Source: CAZHMN01 sp964533705 (GTDB lineage Bacteria; Electryoneota; B3-LCP). From it: DNA of 20,141 nucleotides. The number at the start of each line of letters is the position of its first letter. The stretch's first letter is position 1. The DNA lies in assembly GCA_964533705.1 (NCBI GenBank), contig CAZHMN010000054.1, positions 1-20,141 of the forward strand, given 5' to 3'. Position numbers and translations under genes: made by a program. The notes below the pieces were generated by a model that was given only the letters and a program-made list of their open reading frames with translations, was not told where the DNA came from and made no database searches. This document shows positions 5,939 to 15,366 of this stretch, piece after piece.

Positions 5939-7618
5939 TCAAGCTTTCTTTTTCTTTTTCAAAGGCAATAGGATCTCGAACCGAGTGCCTTTGCCGACTT
6001 TTGTGTTTAGAAGCAACTCGCCCTTATGAGCTTGAACGATATTTCTTACGATGGGCATCCCCAAGCCAGTTCCTTTTCCCTTTCCCTTGGTTGTAAAGTA
6101 GGGTTCAAAGATTTTTTCGCGGATTTCATCAGGTATCCCCGGCCCGTTATCCTCGACGTAGGCTCCGGCTATGCCGTCTTTCAAGAAGGTTCCAACGGAC
6201 AGGATTCCCCTGCCTTTTTCTTCCAAAGCATGGGCAGCGTTAATGATTAGGTTCATGAAAACCTGCTGGAGCTGGTCAGGATCCCCTTTGATAACCAGGG
6301 GATGAGGAAAGTATGACGTCTGAAGCTGGAAATTCGCCTCGGGGTCGTCCAGGCAAAATCTCTTGATTTTGCCCGCTGTTGTCGCCATTACTTCCACGGA
6401 CTTCTTCATCGTTTCGGAGAGATCAAGGTCCACCATTTTTGCTTCCGGGGGTTTGGACAGATTCCGTAAATCGTCGGATATTCTGGCGATTTTCTGGACC
6501 TGCTCCTCGATGACCTGAAGGGATTTCAGGATTTCAACGTCCAATCCCGGGACGCGTTTCTTCAGTTGAATTGCGGCCAATTGGGCACGACCCTGGATGG
6601 GGAAAAGGTGGTTCGATATCTCGTGAGCAATCCCTCCTGCAAGCTGGGTCGTTAAAGCGTGCTTCTCGTCTTCGTAGTATTTTTTCTCTAATTGCTTTCG
6701 TATGGTCGCGTCGGTTATCAACATGCCGAACTTTCCTTGGCGCTCGAGTACTGAAAAGAATTCAATGTCGTAATAATGTTCGTTCAGTTCCAATGAAATA
6801 ATCTCCGGCTGTTCGCCCCTGCTCATCTTTTCGATGCCATTACGGATATCCCGGTTGGGAATCATCTTCGCCAGGGGTAGATTTTTTTGTTCAACTTTCG
6901 GGAATATGCTTCCGGCAGCCGAATTGAAATATTCTACTCTGCCCTCGCAATCGAAGACCAATACTCCCGATGGAATTGCTTTCAGTATGTTATCGTTATA
7001 TTCCTGAAGGGCGCGATACCTTTCGCTGCTTTCCCACAGAGATTCGAACATCTTGGCGTTTTCTATCGCCACGGCGGCGAGGTTCACAAAAGTAACAAAG
7101 ATGGCGAATTCCTTCTGACTGAACACACCTGTCAGGGAGGAGTTATCAACATAAGCCATCCCCAACAGGTTTTCCTTGCAGATGATCGGTGCCCCCATGA
7201 CGGATTTAAGCTGCAGGTTTCGAACCGAGACCTGACGGGAGAGCATTTCGTTGTTCTCTACGTCATTAATGAGCATAGGCTTGCCCTTAGAGAGGATCTT
7301 ATCGATCACGGTGGTGCTGATGGAGCCCTGTATGTCCCGGATCTCCCCCTTATCCAGGTTGTGGGCGATTCGCACTTCGGGAAGGCCGTTCGGATCCAGC
7401 ATGATGAGGAATCCACGCTCTGCACCCGTGATCTCGACAGCGGCGTCCATCACGGATTTAAGCAGCGATTCGATTTCAAGTTCGCCGGCTATGCGCGTGC
7501 TGATTTCCAGAAGCTTGCGCCACTCACCCGACAAAGGATCTTCACCCGTTTCGATGGCTTCCTGCTCACGACCCAGCTCCTCCAGATCGGTCAGACCGTC
7601 GAAGAAGTCGTCAGACAT
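5939..7618 (-). CDS. Cytoplasmic GAF-PAS sensor histidine kinase
   Basis: This protein of 559 aa has no membrane segment. A GAF domain spans about 35-190 ('RIAGELEIESLLKSVMDAAV', 'AERGFLIML', 'VMGAPIICKENLLGMAYVDN'), followed by a short coiled region, a PAS domain at about 205-305 ('ILKAIPSGVLVFDCEGRVEYFN'), a HisKA domain with phospho-acceptor His332 ('GGIAHEISNHLFPIQ'), and a HATPase_c domain with N box 'FMNLIINAAHAL' (454-465), G1 'DNGPGIP' (490-496), 'FEPYFTTK' and G2 'GTGLGMPIV' (516-524). It ends in a run of six lysines. The H box has Asn-His-Leu where Asn-Pro-Leu is usual. Its ATG overlaps the end of the Ser/Thr kinase gene by 8 bp (ATGTCTGA), so the two are translationally coupled. 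Predicted role: sense a small molecule through GAF/PAS and phosphorylate a response regulator, most likely the NtrC-type protein two genes upstream. Confidence 0.92.
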   Translation of the reverse strand: MSDDFFDGLTDLEELGREQEAIETGEDPLSGEWRKLLEISTRIAGELEIESLLKSVMDAAVEITGAERGFLIMLDPNGLPEVRIAHNLDKGEIRDIQGSISTTVIDKILSKGKPMLINDVENNEMLSRQVSVRNLQLKSVMGAPIICKENLLGMAYVDNSSLTGVFSQKEFAIFVTFVNLAAVAIENAKMFESLWESSERYRALQEYNDNILKAIPSGVLVFDCEGRVEYFNSAAGSIFPKVEQKNLPLAKMIPNRDIRNGIEKMSRGEQPEIISLELNEHYYDIEFFSVLERQGKFGMLITDATIRKQLEKKYYEDEKHALTTQLAGGIAHEISNHLFPIQGRAQLAAIQLKKRVPGLDVEILKSLQVIEEQVQKIARISDDLRNLSKPPEAKMVDLDLSETMKKSVEVMATTAGKIKRFCLDDPEANFQLQTSYFPHPLVIKGDPDQLQQVFMNLIINAAHALEEKGRGILSVGTFLKDGIAGAYVEDNGPGIPDEIREKIFEPYFTTKGKGKGTGLGMPIVRNIVQAHKGELLLNTKVGKGTRFEILLPLKKKKKA

Positions 7619-10600
7619 TGCTCTGCCTCCGAGCGGATACGATTTCGGTCTTTAATTTGGTGGCATTGTCTTTCAATAAGAGTAAATCGGGATGCTTGGA
7701 ATAACCGTTTTTTAGGGTATCGGGCATGCGGGAAAACATCTTTTTCACGGTGTCAATTGCTTTTTGATAACTCTGACCCGCTGATCCATAACGGCGGCGG
7801 TGATGATAGTAGCGGCCTTGCAACCAGTACGCTCGCCACAATAAATCCGGGAACGGCTGGGCCAACTGGATCGCTGCGTCAAGAGCTTCTTCGGTTTTAT
7901 CGGTCCTCAAGTCGAATCCTTTTAAGCGGTTTAGTTCGGCTCTCAACCAGCGCGATTCCTGTTTTTTAAGTTCTTTTTCGACTTTTTCTAAGATCGAAGA
8001 ATATTCCGATTTTCGCCCTTCATACCAGGCCAATTCGGCCATTCTCAGTTTCAATCTCGTTGACAAAAATGTCCTATTCATTTCATCCAGGGCGTCTAAT
8101 GCCTGTTTGAAATGAGATCTCGCTTCCTCAAACTCCCTTTTCTGCAGCGCGATGACGCCGCGTTGCTCGAGAATAAGAGCCTGCTCTTTTTGAGCCTGAG
8201 TCCCCTCTGCAGCTTTCCGGGCGTTTTCCAAATATTCCTGCCCGACCGATATGCAATTCGAGGCGATATGAAGTGTACCCAGATAAGTTAACGGTTCTAC
8301 CGTTCCTTGTACGTAACCACTGGCTGCACAGATCTTCAGACACTCTTCCCAGTACTCTATAGCCTTATCATATTCCGCTCTTAATAATGAAATCTCACCC
8401 AAGTTGTTCAGGCAGTCCAGAATCTCGCGATCACTTCCACTGCGGAGGAAGAACTCCAGTGCCTCACTGTATCGCCTTTGGGCCAGATCCAAATCCCCAG
8501 CTTCAAAAGCCATGATCCCGAGGTTGACCAATAGGCCGTTCATCCGCAGGAAATCACCAACCTCCTTTGAAAATTGTAATGCCATCTCAAAGTGCTTCCC
8601 GGCGTTCTTTACTTCCCCCTGTGAAGCGAAAACGATGCCCAGGTTATTATGGCAATCTGCGAGATCTTTTTTGTCTCTATTCATCTCCCGTAGTTTTAAG
8701 CAATGACTCCAATACTTTAGAGCGGCATTCAAATCACCGGAATAGAAGTACATACGCCCCAACATGTGATAAATAATCCCCTGCCCGTAGATATCGCCGA
8801 TTTCCTCCAATTCGACCAGAGTTTTTTTGCATAGATCCAGCGATGATTTAACATCCCCCTGCCTGAATCGAATCCAACCGACGTTCGCCATCATTCTCGA
8901 ACGCTCGCCGCCCGATTTGTTCTGTGCAGCCGCATCCCAGCACTGCAGCGCTTCCGCGAATTCTGCCTTGCGCTCATAGGCAATGGCCAGTCTTTCCATC
9001 AGTGCCGTAGTTTGCTCAGCGTCGAGTTCAGATTCGTGTTGGCGCAGGAAGTCTTTCAGTATTTCGATTGACTCCGGAATGCGCCCGGCCAGGCTCTCCA
9101 ATTGAGATATGGCCAGACGAATCGGCGCCTGGGCAACTGCAGATCCTTTAGTTGCCTCCATTGCGGTTATGGCCAGACGGTACAATTCCAGCGCCTGCTC
9201 GTTCTGAAACGATGCCCTTGCTCTATCCGCAGCCCGGATGGCCCAATCCGGCACACGATCGGTTTCGCCCCCGGCGTATAACTGCCTGGCGATTTCCCCT
9301 GCCCAGATATCCTGGCGATCGCTCTTGATCAGAGCGTCCGCAATTTTAAGATTTAATCTCTTCCTCTCTGTAGCGGAAATTTCCTCCCTGAGTTTCTCTA
9401 CAAGCGTTCTATGTGCCAATCGCACACAGAGTTGTTCTTCCGTGTCATCGAGGAGGACCATTCCCTCTCTGGCTTGTTCCCTGAGAATTGTCTGAACCCT
9501 GGATTTTGGCTTGCCGATCAGTGAAGCGATGAGGTCAACTGGGAGATCATTTTCGGCCATTGATGTGAATTGCAAGAGCTCCCGTTCTTCACCGGTAACT
9601 CTTTTCACTCTCCTCTCCAGGAAATCGTTGAATCCCCTGGCGACACCCAATCCAGTTATTTTAGAAGGAAAGTTCCAAGCACCAAATTGGTACCGTATCT
9701 CCCCGCGAGTGAGCAGTTCAAGCAGCGTCTCTTCAATGTAGAGAGGGATTCCACCCGTATTCTCAATCAGGTAATCGCAAAAGTCCCCGGGCGCCTTCTG
9801 ACCGGCGAACACGTGTTCCAAATACTGGTTGACATGTTCACTTTCAAAGTTCCCCAACTGAATTTCCTTTGAGGTCGTCAAGCGTAACTGATCCGGTGAA
9901 AAACCGGCAGATTCAGTTGCAGAATCCCCGAATGCCAGCGCCCAGATAGCCCGTGGTTTTTTCTTGGCCTGCAAAATGTAACGAAGCGCTTCCAGCGTGA
10001 GTTGATCGGCTTCATGCAGGTCATCTGCAGCCAGAATAACCGGTTGTTTAGCCAGCAGTTCAGTAAAAGTCTGGTGGAGATCCTCGAATATTTTTAGTCT
10101 TCTCCCCTGTTCTGAGAGCCGGGGAGAAGCATTCTTTTTGCCGGATTCAAAAAACGAGGGTAGCACCATTGATAAGGATGCCGAATATTTGTCCAGCAGC
10201 TCCGCTTTCTCTTTATCCTTTCTGGCTTCCGTCGGCTCACCCAATAACTGCCGCAGCCAGGAACGGAGGATAAACATCGCTTCTCCTTCCCTGGCTCTGG
10301 CGTAATAAAAGAGCAAACCTTCCAATTCGCAGAAGGTCCGCCATTCTTCGAGCAGACGGGTTTTACCGCTGCCGAAAGCCCCCTGGATAACTATGATCGA
10401 AGTTCCGCCCTTGGAGAGGAATTTACCGGCAATCTTGTTCAAGCTCTCCAATTCCCCGGATCGTTCGATATAGCGTCCACAATGGATCGTTGCCTTCAGA
10501 CTCTCTTGCGAATCCACCGTTAGAGGCATATTCAAACCCTTCGCCAACCGCTCGACTACTTCACGAGCACCGGAGGGACGTTCTTCGGGGCGCGGTTCCA

Positions 10601-11351
10601 GCAGGTTCAGGATAACTTCTTCTAACGGTTCAGGCAGACTCTGGTTCTTTTTCGAAGGCCGTGTGGGGCGTATTTCCAGTCTGGTCTTTATGCTCTCTGC
10701 GAAGTTCTGGGCAGGGAAAGGCAACTCACCCGTAACCGCCTGGTAGAGTGTTACTCCCAATGCATACAAATCCGTTTTCTGCGTCGCCGGTTCTCCTTTT
10801 AGCAGCTCGGGCGCGGCATATTCAACCGATCCACAGAAACCGTTATCGTTCGCCTCACCGCGCAACGCTAATCCAAAGTCGCACAGCTTCGCCTGGAATT
10901 TCCCCAGCGTATCCTTTCCGACCAGGATGTTCTCGGGTTTAAGATCACGATGCAAAATGCCGCGGCCGTGGAGATAGTCCAGAGCACTGCAAACCTGGAC
11001 GACCAGGTCAATGAGTAGTTCCCAGTTTTGATCCCGGACCGCTGAGTAAAAATCATCGCCTTCAATCAATTCGGTCGTATAATAATTCAGGCCACTATCT
11101 ACGATCGTTCCGAATTCGAAGACGCGTGCGATATAAGGATGGCGCAATTCGGCCAGGAGTTCGAATTCTCGACGAAACGCCTCGGCCTCGCCTTCCAGGT
11201 CGGTTTTCAGTATTTTTAGCGCGTATACTTTATCTTCTTCGAAGACGTCACGCGCCAAATAAACGGACCCCATACCGCCTTCGCCTAACAACCGATCCAG
11301 CTTGTAACGTCCGTTGAGGATTTCCTGAATGTCTTTAGAAGATGAGGGCAT
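7611..11351 (-). CDS. Ser/Thr protein kinase fused to AAA-type ATPase and TPR repeats
   Basis: This 1246-aa protein has three parts. Residues 16-270 form a Hanks-type kinase with all key motifs: 'GEGGMG' (23-28), Lys46 in 'YALKIL', 'HRDLKPEN' (134-141), 'DFG' (158-160) and 'APE' (180-182). About 295-680 is a STAND/AAA-like ATPase with Walker A 'GAFGSGKT' (324-331) and Walker B-like 'VILAADDLHEAD' (438-449). About 690-1230 is a long array of TPR-like repeats ('AEFAEALQCWDAAAQ', 'GDLNAALKYWSHCLKL', 'AEYDKAIEYWEECLKI'). No membrane helix is seen. This order resembles PknK-like kinases and the N-terminal part of bacterial STPK-ATPase-GAF-histidine kinase fusion proteins; here the histidine kinase is a separate overlapping gene. 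GGAGGAG lies 4 nt before the ATG. The TPR/STAND part probably binds a regulator or assembles into an oligomer on activation. Confidence 0.93.
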   Translation of the reverse strand: MPSSSKDIQEILNGRYKLDRLLGEGGMGSVYLARDVFEEDKVYALKILKTDLEGEAEAFRREFELLAELRHPYIARVFEFGTIVDSGLNYYTTELIEGDDFYSAVRDQNWELLIDLVVQVCSALDYLHGRGILHRDLKPENILVGKDTLGKFQAKLCDFGLALRGEANDNGFCGSVEYAAPELLKGEPATQKTDLYALGVTLYQAVTGELPFPAQNFAESIKTRLEIRPTRPSKKNQSLPEPLEEVILNLLEPRPEERPSGAREVVERLAKGLNMPLTVDSQESLKATIHCGRYIERSGELESLNKIAGKFLSKGGTSIIVIQGAFGSGKTRLLEEWRTFCELEGLLFYYARAREGEAMFILRSWLRQLLGEPTEARKDKEKAELLDKYSASLSMVLPSFFESGKKNASPRLSEQGRRLKIFEDLHQTFTELLAKQPVILAADDLHEADQLTLEALRYILQAKKKPRAIWALAFGDSATESAGFSPDQLRLTTSKEIQLGNFESEHVNQYLEHVFAGQKAPGDFCDYLIENTGGIPLYIEETLLELLTRGEIRYQFGAWNFPSKITGLGVARGFNDFLERRVKRVTGEERELLQFTSMAENDLPVDLIASLIGKPKSRVQTILREQAREGMVLLDDTEEQLCVRLAHRTLVEKLREEISATERKRLNLKIADALIKSDRQDIWAGEIARQLYAGGETDRVPDWAIRAADRARASFQNEQALELYRLAITAMEATKGSAVAQAPIRLAISQLESLAGRIPESIEILKDFLRQHESELDAEQTTALMERLAIAYERKAEFAEALQCWDAAAQNKSGGERSRMMANVGWIRFRQGDVKSSLDLCKKTLVELEEIGDIYGQGIIYHMLGRMYFYSGDLNAALKYWSHCLKLREMNRDKKDLADCHNNLGIVFASQGEVKNAGKHFEMALQFSKEVGDFLRMNGLLVNLGIMAFEAGDLDLAQRRYSEALEFFLRSGSDREILDCLNNLGEISLLRAEYDKAIEYWEECLKICAASGYVQGTVEPLTYLGTLHIASNCISVGQEYLENARKAAEGTQAQKEQALILEQRGVIALQKREFEEARSHFKQALDALDEMNRTFLSTRLKLRMAELAWYEGRKSEYSSILEKVEKELKKQESRWLRAELNRLKGFDLRTDKTEEALDAAIQLAQPFPDLLWRAYWLQGRYYHHRRRYGSAGQSYQKAIDTVKKMFSRMPDTLKNGYSKHPDLLLLKDNATKLKTEIVSARRQSNV

Positions 11352-11371
11352 ACTTCTCCTCCAGTATCATC

Positions 11372-11400
11372 AAAATAGTCCTTCTAGTTTATAAAGTCAA
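11372..11400 (-). promoter_or_regulatory. Predicted promoter of the Ser/Thr kinase-histidine kinase pair
   Basis: TTGACT (11400-11395) and TATTTT (11377-11372) are separated by 17 nt. The start near 11366 leaves a leader of about 15 nt that just includes the Shine-Dalgarno sequence. The two kinase genes may therefore be transcribed apart from the response regulator gene, which ends 206 bp upstream of the ATG. Confidence 0.6.
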
Positions 11401-11557
11401 TAGTTCCTATTCATTTATAAAGGGTTCTACGGTGAAAATGGAGGAGAAGGAAATTTAGGCTCCTTTTGATCGGGCGGACTGAAAGAAGCATAACGCTTGG
11501 TAAGCTTTTCAAGGCTGTGTTACACCTCAATTCCTATAAAGCCCGTACCTTGAAAAC

Positions 11558-12964
<1,407 letters not shown>

Positions 12965-13037
12965 GCTGCCTCACGGCTTTGATATCTTCGTGCGCCACAC
13001 GGAATAACCGAAGCCTTCAATATTCAAGATAAAATGA

Positions 13038-13066
13038 AATATAGATCAATTCAGCCCAGAAGTCAA
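13038..13066 (-). promoter_or_regulatory. Predicted promoter of the response regulator gene
   Basis: TTGACT (13066-13061) and TATATT (13043-13038) are separated by 17 nt, with a predicted start near 13031. The leader of about 67 nt has no obvious terminator. A 6-bp inverted repeat GCAAGG/CCTTGC (13095-13100 and 13117-13122) sits about 30-55 bp upstream of the -35, where an activator or repressor could bind. Confidence 0.65.
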
Positions 13067-13163
13067 CGATAAACGATTTTCTGGCACCCACAACGCAAGG
13101 AAGTGGGAAGTTTTTGCCTTGCACGGTTCACTACATAAAATAAGAACTGATATATGAGAGCAG

Positions 13164-13194
13164 ACGAGCGCCGGTTGGTCAATTCGGCGCTCGT
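13164..13194 (-). terminator. Hairpin after clpX, probable terminator
   Basis: A perfect 10-bp stem ACGAGCGCCG/CGGCGCTCGT (13164-13173 and 13185-13194) with an 11-nt loop lies 31 bp beyond the clpX stop. Neither strand has a proper T-tract, so it may be an inefficient terminator or an mRNA-stabilising end. Confidence 0.45.
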
Positions 13195-13224
13195 TTGTGA
13201 ATCCAATTTGTAAGATTTTCCACG

Positions 13225-14460
13225 CTAGGCGCGTTTTTGTCGTTCCCGTTGCTTGATGATGGGCGGCTGTTTATGTTCGACGACTTTACTCGTTATCGTC
13301 ACTTCCTGAATGTTCTTCTGTGAAGGCAGTTCGAACATCAGGTCCAGCATTAAATCCTCCATAATAGTGCGCAAGGCCCGCGCTCCTGTGCCACGCTTGC
13401 CGGCGCGGTCTACCACGGCTTTCAGCGCATCCTCTTCGAAATACAGATTCACTCCCTCAATTTCGAAGAGTTTCTGATACTGCTTGACGAGCGCGTTCTT
13501 GGGTTGGGTGAGGATTGCCAGCAGGGCCTCTTCGGAAAGCTCACTCATTGCCGTTACCACCGGCAGCCTCCCGATCAGTTCCGGAATCAGGCCGAATTTC
13601 ATCAGATCGTCGGGTTCCACCTGGCGCAGATACTCGTAATTGCGCTTCTTGCGCGCAGTACGGCCTTCGGCTCCAAAACCGATCACCTTCTTGCCCACCC
13701 GGTTCATCACAATTTTTTCCAACCCATCAAATGCGCCCCCGCAAATGAAGAGAATGTTGCGGGTGTCAATGCTGATCAGCTTCTGTTCAGGATGCTTGCG
13801 GCCGCCTTCCGGCGGTACCGAAGCGATGGTTCCTTCCAGAAGCTTCAACAAGGCCTGTTGTACGCCCTCTCCGGAGACGTCGCGCGTGATTGAAGCGTTG
13901 GAGTCTTTGCGAGCGATCTTGTCAATTTCGTCAATATAGACGATGCCGATCTCAGCCTGAGGAATATCGTAGTTGGCGGCTTGCAGAAGCCGAACTAAAA
14001 CGTTCTCAACGTCCTCTCCGACATAACCCGCCTCCGTCAGGGTGGTGGCGTCTGCGATAGCGAAGGGCACCTGGAGGAAACGAGCCAGAGTTTGCGCGAT
14101 CAGGGTCTTACCGGTGCCGGTGGGACCCACCATTAAGATGTTCGCCTTCTCCAATTCAACGTCGTCAGAAAGGGAGATGGAATTGACCCGCTTGTAATGG
14201 TTGTACACGGCCACGGACACCCGCCTTTTAGCCTCATCCTGCCCGATGACGTAATCGTTTAATTTGTGGAGAATTTCCTCCGGGGTGGGAAAGTTTTCGA
14301 TGCGCTGTCGGCGGCGCTGCGCCAGCGACTGCGTCACCAGGCGGTTTGAAGCCCGCACACAGACGTCGCAGATGTTGACGTCCGGCCCGTTCACCATGAT
14401 CTGAACCTGCGACGCTGTGCGTCCGCAGAAGGAGCAAATCTGAGTACGCTCTGTACGCAT
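13225..14460 (-). CDS. clpX: ATP-dependent Clp protease ATP-binding subunit ClpX
   Basis: This is a 411-aa AAA+ unfoldase that recognises tagged substrates and feeds them into ClpP. The N-terminal zinc-binding domain has four cysteines (C9, C12, C31, C34). The AAA+ core has Walker A 'GPTGTGKT' (112-119), pore loop 'GYVG' (145-148), Walker B 'IVYIDEIDK' (173-181) and 'RDVSGEGVQQALLKLLEGT'. A 'VIGFGAE' segment corresponds to the IGF loop that docks ClpP. The length is normal and no motif is missing. Only 3 bp separate it from the clpP stop, so it is co-transcribed and probably coupled. It is the last gene of the tig-clpP-clpX operon. Confidence 0.98.
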   Translation of the reverse strand: MRTERTQICSFCGRTASQVQIMVNGPDVNICDVCVRASNRLVTQSLAQRRRQRIENFPTPEEILHKLNDYVIGQDEAKRRVSVAVYNHYKRVNSISLSDDVELEKANILMVGPTGTGKTLIAQTLARFLQVPFAIADATTLTEAGYVGEDVENVLVRLLQAANYDIPQAEIGIVYIDEIDKIARKDSNASITRDVSGEGVQQALLKLLEGTIASVPPEGGRKHPEQKLISIDTRNILFICGGAFDGLEKIVMNRVGKKVIGFGAEGRTARKKRNYEYLRQVEPDDLMKFGLIPELIGRLPVVTAMSELSEEALLAILTQPKNALVKQYQKLFEIEGVNLYFEEDALKAVVDRAGKRGTGARALRTIMEDLMLDLMFELPSQKNIQEVTITSKVVEHKQPPIIKQRERQKRA

Positions 14461-14463
14461 AGG

Positions 14464-15066
14464 TTATTTCTTGGCGTTTTTGGTTTCTTTCTCCGAGATT
14501 ACTTCGTCAATGATACCATAATCTCTTGCTTCTACAGCATTCATAAAGTAATCGCGATCCGTGTCCTTTTCGATCTGTTCCAAGGTCTTGCCCGTGTGTT
14601 TGACCAGGATTTCGTTCAACTGGCGTTTGACCTTCAGGATCTCCTTGGCGTGAATTTCGATGTCCGCCGCCTGGCCGTGCACGCCCCCCATGACCTGGTG
14701 CAGAAGAATGCGGGCATTGGGGAGGGACGATCTCTTTCCCGACGCTCCAGCAGCTAATAGAACTGCCGCCATAGATGCCGCCTGTCCCATGCAGATGGTG
14801 GCCACGTCCGGCTTGATGTACTGCATGGTGTCGTAAATCGCCAAACCGGCGGTGACGATGCCCCCGGGCGAATTGATGTAGAGAAAGATGTCCTTGTCGG
14901 GATCCTCAGCCTCCAGGAAGAGAAGCTGGGCGATCACCAGGCTGGAAACGGTGTCGTCAATGGGCATTCCGATGAAGATGATCCGCTCTTTGAGCAGGCG
15001 GCTGAAGATGTCGAAGGCGCGTTCCCCTCGCCCCGTCTGCTCGATCACCATGGGAACCAGGCTCAT
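14464..15066 (-). CDS. clpP: ATP-dependent Clp protease proteolytic subunit ClpP
   Basis: This is a serine peptidase forming the proteolytic chamber that works with ClpX. The catalytic triad is intact at Ser98 ('GQAASMA'), His123 ('LLHQVMGG') and Asp172. 'YINSPGGIVTAGLAIYDTMQ' and 'RERIIFIG'-type blocks are typical; here the latter reads 'KERIIFIG'. I chose the ATG at 15066, giving 200 aa starting 'MSLVPMVIEQTGRGERAFDI', because AGGGGG lies 6-7 nt upstream and family members begin here. An in-frame ATG at 15129 would add 21 lysine-rich residues that look like leader sequence. It is preceded by the small methyltransferase-tail ORF (97 bp gap) and followed immediately by clpX. Confidence 0.97.
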   Translation of the reverse strand: MSLVPMVIEQTGRGERAFDIFSRLLKERIIFIGMPIDDTVSSLVIAQLLFLEAEDPDKDIFLYINSPGGIVTAGLAIYDTMQYIKPDVATICMGQAASMAAVLLAAGASGKRSSLPNARILLHQVMGGVHGQAADIEIHAKEILKVKRQLNEILVKHTGKTLEQIEKDTDRDYFMNAVEARDYGIIDEVISEKETKNAKK

Positions 15067-15162
15067 GTATTCCCCCTTTTTTATATTCTCAACTATTTTA
15101 TGGACGTTCAAATTTCGAAATTCAGGCATTTAGATGGGTGGTGAACCGGACCGTTACTATAC

Positions 15163-15366
15163 TTACCCTTTCACCCCCGGCGCCACAAAGATGCTCACGT
15201 CAGCTTCTTCGATTCCAGTGCTCGATATTGATCGGCAACGTTCGTCCAGGCAATCAACTCTCACTTCTTTTAGATCGGCAGCCTCGAACCAGTGCTTAAC
15301 GTCCTCTCTTTTAAAACCCAGCCAACGATCATGCTGTTCCTGGACTGAAGGCGCATCAATGTTCAT
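15163..15366 (-). CDS. Small protein resembling the C-terminal tail of ArsR/SAM-methyltransferases
   Basis: This 67-aa ORF lies between tig and clpP. Its ATG overlaps the tig stop by 11 bp (ATGAACATTGA), so it can be translated by coupling; I see no strong Shine-Dalgarno. 'HDRWLGFKREDVKHWFEAAD' followed by 'LKEVRVD' and a terminal 'ADVSIFVAPGVKG' resemble the end of class I SAM-methyltransferases often fused to ArsR domains, where 'LWLGF..EEV..WL.EAGF.DVRV' and '.ISIFVA.GRK' occur. The SAM-binding Rossmann core is absent, and the upstream DNA is tig, so this is not a frameshifted full enzyme. It may be a stand-alone small partner protein or a gene remnant kept in the operon. The family assignment is from memory of the pattern only. 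Confidence 0.55.
   Translation of the reverse strand: MNIDAPSVQEQHDRWLGFKREDVKHWFEAADLKEVRVDCLDERCRSISSTGIEEADVSIFVAPGVKG

Noticed and set aside
5929..5962. GAAAGCT/AGCTTTC hairpin followed by T-rich sequence at the end of the histidine kinase gene
   Set aside because: The T-rich run is on the plus strand, where no gene ends. On the minus strand it is the polylysine coding end of the kinase and no T-tract follows.
6887..7969. 360-codon plus-strand frame opposite the two kinase genes
   Set aside because: It is antisense to well-supported GAF/histidine kinase and TPR coding sequence and has no domain signature of its own.
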